A stretch of DNA of 64,000 nt from Lotus japonicus (taxonomy: Eukaryota > Streptophyta > Magnoliopsida > Fabales > Fabaceae): positions 71,844,732 through 71,908,731 of the forward strand of contig NC_080044.1 of assembly GCF_012489685.1 (NCBI RefSeq), in the 5' to 3' direction. A program made the translations under genes and the position numbers. A model generated the notes under the pieces. It was not told the DNA's origin. It searched no databases and saw only the letters and a list, made by a program, of their open reading frames with translations. Shown here one piece after another: positions 36,353 to 46,091 of this stretch (its first letter is position 1; each line of letters begins with the position of its first letter).

Positions 36353-36930
36353 ATGTAATCGATTTGAGCTCTGTTCTGAGGTAGAGACAGAGAGAGATAA
36401 GAGATAAAGAGAAAGAAAAACCGTTGTTGGAAGCGATGAGAATGATAGCGTTGTGATATGTATTTATTTATTTATTGCAGCGGCTGCTGCCGCTGCTGTT
36501 GTTATTATTATCCAATCCAATTCAATTCGATTTCATTCATTTCTTTACTTACTCTGGTCTCTGTATTCTGGCAACGGATGATCTTCTTCTTCACGCGGTT
36601 TTGATGCAATGACCTGTGTGCCCTTTTGCTCTACACTGTTTGTGGAAATTGTGTTGTCCTTTCCATTGGTTTGTTTGTCCCATAGTTTCTTTCTTTCTTT
36701 CAATTTCCATAGTTTCTGTCAACACAATGAAGTTTCCTTCCACAATAAGAAAATATGTGAAGTTGGTCTATATACAATGCTTGATTGCTTAATGCCTATC
36801 ACAAATTAATAAAATGATCGTATCCCGGTCTATACGTGTCAATCTGAAAGCATTCACTCCTATTTAATTTGTTTTACAAAACTAATATAAAATATTTGCA
36901 ATTATAGAGTATCTACCATGTAAACAAACA
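36353..36930. other. Promoter region of the ATL gene and spacer
   Basis: A CT-rich leader (36360-36420 on the minus strand GA/CT tracts) and a (GCC/GCT)n patch at 36477-36502 are seen. No coding region. Confidence 0.4.
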
Positions 36931-36939
36931 AAAATAATA

Positions 36940-38613
36940 CGGTTAACTATCAGATTCGTTCCTGTGTTTGAGTCGCCGTCTGAGGTGAGTCCCTCTCCGG
37001 AAAATATATGGTTTAAAGTTCTCGTGTTTGAAATACTTTTGGAGCGGGTCCTCGCCGGAGGGCGGAGCTCCGACGAGTGCTTAAATGACATGCTGACGAG
37101 GATAAAAATGCTTACGTGGATAAAAAAAAATTAAAAAAATCACACATCAGACTACTAAATTAAATTAATAAAATAAAAAATCTAAATCATCATCATGACC
37201 CATTACCCTATTAAGAGGAAACCACAACCTCAAATCTCATCATCATCCCAGATTAACCCCAAATAATCACCCGCAACCCGCAACCCGCAACCCTGCATCC
37301 TCACCCCCACCCCACCCCCAACCTTAACCAGATCCCACCCCCAACCTCAGCTCCCCACCCGCAACCTCAACCCGACCCCTACCCCCAACCTCAACCTCAA
37401 CCCGCACACAACAACACAAACCCAGAACACCAACCCCAAACCCCAGCAACATCAACCCCAACCCCCTCATTCCTCCCACGCTCCCCAACCCAATCCCGTC
37501 AACAGAAACCTAGATCGGGAACCACCACTTCCCCAAATCGAAAAGAGTTTGAACCAGCTGAAGAATAAGGAAGAAGAAACGAGAGAGAAAGAGGAGTGAG
37601 TGACGGAGCCTCTTCCATGTAGGAAGCAGAAGAAACTGTGGGTGAAACCTGATGAGTGGATCTATCAAGAGATTGAAGACCGATGTTTTTGTTTTTTTGG
37701 ATCTATCAAGTGGTTGATCGATCTCTTCACCTCTCTCTTCTCTCACCCATGTTCTGGATTCTTCTGGATCCAAACTTAGATTGGGGTGGGGATTTCGGTT
37801 GGGGGTAAGGGTTGGGGTTTTGGTTTTGGTTCCGATTGCAGGTGAGGGTGAGGATGCGGGTTGGGGTTTGGGGGTGAAGTTGTGGGTTGGGGTTTGGGGT
37901 TTGCGGGTGAGGGTTTGAGGGTGAGGGTTGAGGTTAGGTGAGGCTGTGGGTGAAGGAGGTTGCGGGATGGGGTTTGGGGGTGAGGGTGAGGTTGCAGGTG
38001 GGTGAGGGTGAGGCTGAGGGTTAAGGTTGGGTGAGGTCGTGAGGGTTTGCAGGTGGGTGAGGGTGAGGTTGGGTGAGGGGGTTTAGAAACTGTGGGTGAG
38101 GTTTGAGGTTGGGTGTTCTGGGTTTGTGTTGTGTACTGGGTTTGAGGTTGGGTGTACTGGGTGAGGCCGTGAGGGTTTGCTGAAATGATGATGATTATTA
38201 AAAGGAGAGGGAAAGAGAATTGTTTTCAGATTTGTCAAAAATTGTTCATATCTAGTTTGGTTTTGGGGTGTTTTGATGATGATTCTGGAGTGTTATTTTT
38301 TGGGTTAATTTGGGGGGAAATTGATTTTGTTAATTAATTTAAGGTTAGATTTGTTAATATGTTTAATTGTAGTTAATTTGATTAATGAATCTGACATGTA
38401 ATTTTTTTTTTAATTTTTTATATATTTTTAAATCCATGTAAGCATAACTAACACAGTCAGCGATCCAAATCATCACTCGTCGGAGCTCCGCTCTCCGGCG
38501 AGGACCCGCTCCAAAAGTTTTTCAAACACAGGGACTTTAGACCATATATTTTCCGGGGATGGACTCACCTCAGACGACGACTTAAATATAGGGACAAATC
38601 TGATAGTTAACCC
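36940..38613. mobile_element. Mutator-like element with 9-bp duplication and long TIRs
   Basis: A 1674-bp element. The perfect 9-bp duplication AAAATAATA stands at 36931-36939 and 38614-38622. Terminal inverted repeats start (C/G)GGTTAACTATCAGATT and extend about 200 bases with roughly 80 % or better identity (36940-37160 against 38390-38613), including GGAGCGGGTCCTCGCCGGAG. This is the structure of a MULE. No transposase is present. The left interior (37240-37500) is C-rich and the right interior (37785-38165) is G-rich on the plus strand. An open frame at 37510-37773 (-) has no known match. It is non-autonomous. Confidence 0.88.
37785..38165 (+). repeat. G-rich tract inside the MULE
   Basis: Runs of three to five G separated by one to six bases, in 'gggttggggtttggggg' and 'gtgagggtgagg' forms. 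Several windows contain four or more G runs, so G-quadruplex folding is possible. The C-rich segment at 37250-37500 is roughly its complement. Confidence 0.75.
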
Positions 38614-38624
38614 AAAATAATAAG

Positions 38625-38786
38625 CACCGACAATGTAAATAAGTTTTACACCATCATTCAATCATATCCTCCATTTTGTAGCTCACAATTAATTTTGAAA
38701 TTAATCTCATTAATAATATCTAAAATAGAAAATGGAAGGTTGTGATTGAATGATGGTGTAAATTTTTTACACCGTCAATGTATAGA
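38625..38786. mobile_element. MITE-like inverted-repeat element (family copy 2)
   Basis: About 160 bp with arms 'caccgacaatgtaaataagt...catcattcaatca' and 'tgattgaatgatggtg...caccgtcaatgta'. Same family as 6472-6642. It lies three bases beyond the right duplication of the MULE. Confidence 0.6.
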
Positions 38787-39437
38787 AATTAATCTCAAAT
38801 AATAAATAGACACTAAAAAATTAGTAGAGTGATTCATAGCAAAAAAAAATAATGTGTTTGTTTGAGTGTCTGCACATTAAAGTTGATAAATAAATTATAG
38901 ATCTAATATTTTTTAAAATGATAAAATTTAAAAAATAATGCTATATCTATTCATATATAATCTCACAATGACTATCTCCGTGTAGTTGGTTTAAATACTA
39001 CATGTTTGAATTGTTTTAAGTAAGATATTGATTTCAAATTTGTGTATAAAAAAACATTCACAAAGAGCTTGTCTTAATACAGAGGCAACAAAGCCTACGA
39101 CAAAATTATCAAGTGTTGAGTCACACATTGCCAAGCACGTCGACCAACGCTGACGCTACCCCAATCAAGCAAGTCGACAAATGAACAACTTCAGCTGAGA
39201 TCAAACGACAAGCAACGACTCACAAATCCACAAAGTCCAAATTTCTCAATTAGCTTGCAATCATTGCATCTTAGCATATTCGACTTCTCAAAAAGCTAAG
39301 TTGTGGGCTTTTGCTCCGACTTGGGCCTTTGTGGTCCAATCTATAATCAATTGATCAATATTGGAAATAACTAAGACCCAACATTGATTCAAAACAAGAT
39401 CAAGCCACTATAAGCTTGCCATTTTTCTTGTAAAAGT
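38787..39437. other. Intergenic, no gene seen
   Basis: AT-rich, then a less AT-rich patch (39080-39370) without open frames. The 28-bp 'aagcctacgacaaaattatc' segment at about 39090 returns at about 39694, so part of it is repeated. Confidence 0.4.
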
Positions 39438-40158
39438 GTAGGGAATTGTTATTCGAATCCCCTACGCCCTACATTTACTCCAACATTTTTTAAAATGTGA
39501 AAATACTAAAATGTCCTCAATGAAAAAAATTGTAAAAAAATTTCATCCCCATCTTCACATTCTCTCTTCTCTTTCCTCTTTCTTCCCTGATCACCACCAC
39601 CACTGTCACCACTACCACCACTGCCATCACCACCACAACCTCCATGTTCTCATCTCTCATCTTTTCTCCATCACTGTTGTTGTGTCATTTTAAGCCTACG
39701 ACAAAATCATCAAGTGTTGTTTTTAGTTTTTTTTTCCTGCACCTAAACACACTTTAGAGGTGCGTGTCTTTAGCTGCAATTTTCAATAAAATTGATATCA
39801 AATGATTTTTAAAAATTATGAGACCACCACAGTAAATCAAGATAGAATATTTGGAGATTTATGGTAGATATTTTATTTTAATTTTTTTTTTGAAATTCAA
39901 AATAAAATATCAGATGAAGGAATTGGGCTAAATTCCACACAACTCAGGATCGCAGATGCTAAGGGACCAATTACTTTATTTTTCTCGTAAAATTTTCCAA
40001 ACTGTATCGTTCCTGATTGTGCAACGACTCCTAGAAGGTGCATGAATTCTACATATTTGAGAGCAGAATGGTCCTATTACCTCAACCAATAAGTGACAGT
40101 TACAGATTCATTCTAGAAATTAAACGGGAAAATAAAGAAAACAATACGTGCGTTTCGT

Positions 40159-40220
40159 TCGCACTTTGAAAGTGTGTTACCTACACCTGCGTGCGACCAT
40201 AACACACTTTCAAGGTGCGA
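40159..40220. repeat. Near-perfect hairpin with 20-bp arms
   Basis: 'tcgcactttgaaagtgtgtta' (from 40159) and 'taacacactttcaaggtgcga' (to 40220) pair with one or two mismatches around a 20-base loop. Related 'cacactttagaggtgcgtg' occurs at 39748. Confidence 0.75.
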
Positions 40221-40262
40221 GTGAAAAAAATTTATAAGGGTCTTTTCGAATCTATCTATCTA

Positions 40263-42728
40263 TCTATACTATATATAAAGGGAGAGTTTTTGCAATCTTG
40301 AGGGCAACTTTGTCATTCAATAATTATTACACAATAATCTAATTGTTTACATGGGTATTTAAGTAAAAATACACATTATTTTCTAAAGATGTAATCACAG
40401 TCGTCCATTCCATTGCAACCTCTCATCTTCCGTCTATTTCTTCTATGCCTTGTGAACACTTTATGACTTAACAATGTATTGATCTTTCACTATTCTAATT
40501 GTTACAACTTTTCTAATTTAATGATTTTATGACTTTTCATTTTCCAAAACTCATCTTCATAATTTCAATTTATTCTAAAATGAAAAATATTCAATAGTTG
40601 GATTGTGGAAGAGAATTGTTGAAACTTTTCACATTCTTCATGGTTTATTTTCCATGTATAAATACTATTCATCTGTTTGATTTTTCTACATCTTTTTAAC
40701 CTCATCCACATTTTGAGTTTTAGAGCTGTTTAAAGTATGCATGGCTTCTAGCAATGACTGCATATCAGAAATCAACTAGCTTATGTTTTAGGTTTCAAGG
40801 TTTGTAAATCCCTACACAAAACATCAAAGGGGTTTCCACTTAATGTTCATGTTCTGTTTTGTTCTTTATTTTTTCTTTAGATTTTTTGTAAGGATGTAAG
40901 ATGTCAGGATTTCATGAACAACAACTTGAATTCGGTTGAAACCTTGATATTTTTAATGTTTCGAGCCTATAAAATAAGGGAAACTCATGTTTATCAATTT
41001 CATTTTAATATGATTTACTTTTTTATATCTGTTCTTCTTGGTTCAAAACCAATAACTTTTCACATTCTTCATGTTTTATTTTCCATGTATAAATACTATT
41101 CATCTGTTTGATTTTTCTACATCTTTTTAACCTCATCCACATTTTGAGCTTTAGAGTTGTTTAAAGTATACATGGCTTCTAGCAATGACTGCATATCAGA
41201 AATCAACTAGCTTATGTTTTAGGTTTCAAGGTTTGTAAATCCCTACACAAAACATCAAAGGGGTTTCCACTTAATGTTCATGTTCTGTTTTGTTCTTTAT
41301 TTTTTTCTTTAGATTTCTTGTAAGGATGTAAGATGTCAGGATTTCATGAACAACAACTTGAATTCGGTTGAAACCTTGATATTTTTAATGTTTCGAGCCT
41401 ATAAAATAAGAGAAACTCATGTTTATCAATTTCATTTTTATATGATTTACTTTTTTATATCTGTTCTTCTTGGTTCAAAACCAATTCAAGAGGTATGTAT
41501 TGAGTGATCAAATTTTGAGTCTTTCTTTTCTTTGAATTGTATCTTTTTATTTGAGGTCAATTGTTGTTGCAAATCCACTCTATAATGCATTAGTGCGGAT
41601 ATATTCATTTTCTCTTAATTTTTCTTGAAGAATTCAGTATATGACTAAGAGAAACTTTTGTAAACATACTCAAGGGGCTGGCCACACCTGACAAATTGGT
41701 TTCTAGCAGCCCAATTATTCATTCATATCACCATTTAACATCTGAATTGTCATTGGATAATTTCTAACAGGTATTTTTTGTAAGGTGACATCCATTTCTT
41801 TTTTTTTTTCTTTCTTTGTTCAATTGTGAAGATTTTTTGTTTCCTTGGGTGTCATCCATATGTTTTATGTTAATTTTTGGCATTCTTTATCCAATTGAGA
41901 ATGATTGTTTCTCAACTTATTTCTTCTAAATGAATGAAAGTATTTGATTTCGGAAAAAAAAATCCATATATATTTTAGACCTATATATCATGAAGGCATT
42001 TTGTATAAAAAATGAATGAAAGGACAAAAATTAATAATTCTCTATTTTAGAGTGACTAAAATCAATGAAAAATTAAATGGGGACCAAATTCAATAATTGA
42101 CTATTTTAGGAGACAAAAACCATATTTAACCCAAAAATGAAGAATATACATTTAAAATAAAAATAAAAATAAAATAAAAAATAAAATAAAATAAAATAAG
42201 TTTTAAAACTTCATATCGGTTATATATCTATTAATTAACATATTTAAAAATAAAAATATAAACATCAAATTATTTTTTATATATTATACATTAAATCGTT
42301 TTAGTTATACAAAACTTAGAAAATTAAAAACCTTAAAGATTTAATTTAAATCACACTTCAAAGTTTATAATTATGGGACAAAAGTCTTTTAATTTCTACA
42401 ATCTCAATCATATGTAGATGTGGTTACTATCCTTTTATTTTTTAGAAAGGAAAAAATGTATTAATCACAGCTTTGAGAACAAAGCTTAAGAGGATACAAA
42501 ATATGCATTTTTAACTTGGTACTTCACTTTCTTTGTAAATTAAAAAATAAAAATGTAATTTTAAAATAACATGTAATTTTAAAATTAAAAAAGGAAAACT
42601 GATTAAAATATTAGGAAAATAAGTCTTAAAGATAAATATTAATTAACATATTTAAAATATATATCTATATCTATCTATCTAATATATATATATATATATC
42701 TATATTTATCTGTCTATCTATATTTATA
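40263..42728 (+). mobile_element. Helitron-like 5' portion (copy A)
   Basis: Starts A|TCTATACTATATATAAAG, then 'ggagagtttttgcaatcttgagggcaa', a typical plant Helitron 5' end. No own 3' hairpin with CTRRT was found before copy B begins, so A is either truncated or shares the 3' end at 43569. It contains a 431-bp duplication. No coding capacity. Confidence 0.5.
40630..41486. repeat. Tandem duplication, unit about 431 bp
   Basis: Copy one 40630-41060 and copy two 41061-41486. They differ by about ten scattered bases and small indels. Both contain 'caaaggggtttccactta' and 'ggttcaaaaccaat'. Confidence 0.92.
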
Positions 42729-43569
42729 TCTATATAAAATATAAAGTTTAGCAACCTCGAGGGTAAAATAGTCTATCAATAAACAATGTTTCATATATAT
42801 TTTTCTTACCTATGGACTTTTAAGTAATTATACATATTATTTGATATGTGATTTTTCAGAACTGTTCGATAATTAGCAAACTTTTAATCTCAGTCGTTCG
42901 ATATTTCCCTTGAACTTCCTCCATCAATGTTAACTTTCTACTATTAAGCTCAAAATTATTTTAAAATAATTTATTATTATTTAATTTATATGAGTTATGG
43001 AATGTCATAGGTCAAAATTAATATTAAATATGATATTAGTTATGAATTCCGTAAGACACATTTTATTAGTTTAAATTTAGATTTGTTGAAATACTAATCA
43101 ACTAATAATTAATACTAATAAAAAATCATGAAACTTAAAGATCATTCAACAAAAAAACTCCCTAACCCTTCCTCTTGATCTTCCTTCATCAATGTCACTA
43201 TATGAACTTATACTATTAACTACAACATTAATATCAAAAAAAAAACTACAACATTATTTTAAATAAATTTAATATTATTTATTTCATATGAGTTATGAAA
43301 CTTAAAAATACAAACTTAATATTAAATAAGATCTTTAAAAAATGATCACTTCTATCCATAAAGTACAATAAATTGTTATATCAAAAGAATAAATCAAAAG
43401 CATCAATTATATAAACAAGGACAAACGACACAAAAAAATACACTCATAAAAACCTATGACAAAAAATATACAATCAAAAACATAAATTAACACTTCGATA
43501 AAAAAATCTAATTAAAACACATACAAAATTAAAAAGAATCCACCCGTTGCACGGGTCAAAAATGCTAGT
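42729..43569 (+). mobile_element. Small Helitron (copy B), 841 bp
   Basis: 5' end A|TCTATATAAAATATAAAG followed by 'tttagcaacctcgagggtaaaa', parallel to copy A. 3' end: hairpin ACCCGT-TGC-ACGGGT (43545-43559), A-rich spacer and CTAGT (43565-43569) followed by T. Insertion between A and T fits Helitrons. Non-coding, non-autonomous. Confidence 0.65.
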
Positions 43570-43624
43570 TTTACAAATACAATAGAGGTTGGAATAGATG
43601 TAGGGGGTTCAAATAACAATTCCC

Positions 43625-44300
43625 AAAAATTCAAGCCTTTGCGTTTTTTAGAGACATCACCAAAGGAGAGAGACGGCTTATTTTCAAGAAAAACCTCTTA
43701 AATCTACTCTATTTTTCACATCTTTATTTCTTCTCATCTGTCATCTTCTCCACTCTCAACCAAACAAAGTGTAAAATATAAGTGGAAATCAATTGTGAAG
43801 GATACTTTTTTGACTAATTATACATACACACCTCTTTTTGAGGTGTAAGAGGTGGAATGAGGAGAGAGATAGGAAGAAAGAAAAAAGTAGGAGAGAGAAA
43901 GTATGAGATGTGATAGATGATAAGGGGAGAGAGATAGAAACAAAAAGAGGTGGAAATAAAGTGTTTTAAAAATGAGGTGTGTATATATCATTACTGTACT
44001 TTTTTCAGGTACTCATAAAAAATGACCTGTCACAAAAAGATTGGACTCGAATTTGGATCGTTTGATCTTTTACCAAATGACTCACATGTATAAAAATTGA
44101 CTGCAGTGAATTCTCTTCCATTTGAGGACCATGACTGGTTCATCTTTTTCATTTCACATTATGAATGGCTCCAAATTCCAAAAGGAGGAAAATGACCGAC
44201 CAAACGTGATTCACGTACCAATAATAAAGCAAAACAAAGCATTCTCCACTGATCAGAGACTCAATTAAATTCTCATTATTCACAACAAGCAAAGCATCTC
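43625..44300. other. Spacer and epoxide hydrolase promoter, with a MITE-like element
   Basis: From about 43819 to 43988 the ends 'tatacatacacacctctttt' and 'aaaatgaggtgtgtatatat' are inverted repeats (17 of 20), enclosing a purine-rich centre: a probable MITE. The rest (to 44300) is the upstream region of the epoxide hydrolase gene. Confidence 0.5.
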
Positions 44301-44301
44301 T

Positions 44302-44310
44302 TATATATAA
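44302..44310 (+). promoter_or_regulatory. TATA box of the epoxide hydrolase gene
   Basis: TATATATAA, 48 bases upstream of the ATG at 44358, so the leader would be very short. Confidence 0.6.
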
Positions 44311-44357
44311 AGTGTCGTGGCACACATTCTCCACCGACCAAAGCCAGAGAGACTGTG

Positions 44358-45675
44358 ATGGAAGGGGTAGAGCACCGAACAGTTAGCGTCAATGGCATCA
44401 ACATGCACATAGCTGAAAAGGGTCAAGGCCCCTTGGTCCTCTTCATCCATGGCTTCCCAGACCTATCCTACTCCTGGCGCCACCAGATCACTGCCCTCGC
44501 TTCCCTCGGTTACCGCTGTGTCGCGCCGGACCTCCGCGGTTACGGTGACACCGATGTGCCGGCCGCGCAAACCTCCTACACCAGCCTCCATGTCGTCGGC
44601 GACCTCATTAGGTTGCTGGACGTAATTGCTCCCGACCAAGAGAAGGTTTTTGTGGTGGGCCATGACTGGGGTGCCCTCACCGCTTGGTCTCTTTCGCAGT
44701 ATCGCCCTGAACGAGTCAAGGCCATGGTTATCTTGAGTGTGGCCTTCACTCCCAGACACCCCAAGAGAAAGCCACTTCCTACTTTAAGAGCAGTGTATGG
44801 AAATGATTACTATATCTGCAGATTTCAGGTTTGTTCCAACTTTTTAGTTTAATCTTGTGGTTAGTCATTTATTAGCTTAATGCGAACACTCGCGATGATA
44901 GATTAGTCACTACGGCTGGTAGCTTAATGCGAACACTCGTGGCGATAGATTAGTCACCACTGTCAGCGGCCGTGGATATCTGATTTATCCAAAAAAAAAC
45001 ACATTAATACTTTTATAGGTTTTTTTGTTGGATGGTATTGGTAAGTGTACTGTTGAAGTTGTTGTTGCTTAAATTATAGGAACCTGGAGATATAGAAGCT
45101 GAATTTGCTGAGATTGGCACTGAAAGAGTTCTGAAGGAATTCTTCACATACCGCACCCCTGGTCCACTTTTTCTGCCTAAGGGTGAAGGGTTTGGACATC
45201 CAACTGATTCTCCCATAGAGTTACCCTCTTGGCTATCTGAAGAAGAATGCAGCTACTATGCCTCTAAATTTGAGAAGACTGGCTTCACTGGTGGATTGAA
45301 CTACTACAGAAATTTGGATCTGTATGTTAGTGTTTATCTTCTGCTACAATATTGTAGTTTATACTATATTCAGCTTTTGCTTTTTTTAACCAAAACTAGT
45401 AATTTGAGTTTCTACCTTGCATTTGTAGGAGTTGGGAGCTGAATGCTCCGTGGACTGGTGCTCAAGTTCAAGTGCCTGTTAAGTTCGTTGTTGGTGATCT
45501 TGACCTGACTTATAATGGACCAGGCGCGAAGGATTACATTCACAAAGGTGGATTCAAGAGAGATGTGCCACTTCTGGATGATGTGGTTGTGTTGGAAGGG
45601 GTGGGACACTTCCTCCATCAAGAAAGGCCCAATGAGATCAACAATCACATCTACGATTTCTTGCGGAAGTTCTAA
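44358..45675 (+). CDS. Soluble epoxide hydrolase, alpha/beta-hydrolase fold
   Basis: Three exons: 44358-44828, 45080-45321, 45429-45675; 319 residues, the normal length for plant soluble epoxide hydrolases. HGFPD (31-35) forms the oxyanion region, and the nucleophile is Asp103 in GHDWGALTAW. The lid carries the Tyr residues that activate the epoxide (YYICRFQ about 151-157 and LNYYRNLDL about 230-238). The charge relay uses Asp263 (GDLDLTY) and His298 (GVGHFLHQERP). It opens epoxides of fatty acids to diols, for cutin monomers or defence lipids, in cytosol or peroxisome; the C-terminus (LRKF) is not a canonical PTS1. It is convergent with the next gene, 416 bases apart. Confidence 0.95.
44874..44967. 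repeat. 47-bp tandem duplication in intron 1 of the epoxide hydrolase gene
   Basis: 'agcttaatgcgaacactcg' begins at 44874 and again at 44921; the copies differ at several bases. Non-coding. Confidence 0.8.
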
Positions 45676-46091
45676 TATGTTCTATTAGCCTTTTATTTTT
45701 GGGCATGTGTCCCTGTGTCTGTGTGGTCATTTGGTTTGCATCTTTGTCGTTTAGTTATTGCTGAGTGTGCACTCTAATGCTGTGTATGGTTTGTCTCTGA
45801 ACAACTCTTTGATTAAATGGGATATGAATAATATCATTTGTAATAGACGAGAAAGCTATTTCCTATCTATCATACAATGTTTACTTCCCCAAGTACATAA
45901 GAAAGATTATTTTTCACAGTAGCAAATACTTGTCACATTTTTCATGATACATGCCTAAAATAGGACTTCCAACGGAGAATTGAAGTACTGATTCCATGAG
46001 GAGAAAACAAACTAATAATTATTGTGTGAACTCAACTCCAAATAACGGAGTTTTTATGGTGTATCCTCTTTGTTTCAACTTTGTAAAAGTA
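45676..46091. other. Convergent 3' regions
   Basis: Contains the 3' UTRs of the epoxide hydrolase (+) and acylpyruvase (-) genes, with AT-rich polyadenylation-like signals. No gene in between. Confidence 0.5.

Larger units (their letters stand above)
39440..43624. mobile_element. Candidate TIR element containing Helitron sequence
   Basis: The left end GGGAATTGTTATTCGAATCC (39440) is mirrored at the right end by GGTTCAAATAACAATTCCC (to 43624), and the pairing continues over 'ctac...ccaac' for about 45 bases. Flanks AAAAGTGTA and AAAAATTCA could be an eroded 9-bp duplication (6 of 9). The inside is mostly the Helitron-like DNA listed below. No transposase is seen. Confidence 0.45.

Noticed and set aside
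37510..37773. Possible gene of 87 residues in the MULE
   Set aside because: No known domain, lies between the C-rich and G-rich arms of a transposon, and is basic/Leu-rich by composition only.
44463..44764. Minus-strand frames opposite the epoxide hydrolase exon
   Set aside because: Shadows of the GC-rich coding exon 1, whose catalytic motifs are on the plus strand.
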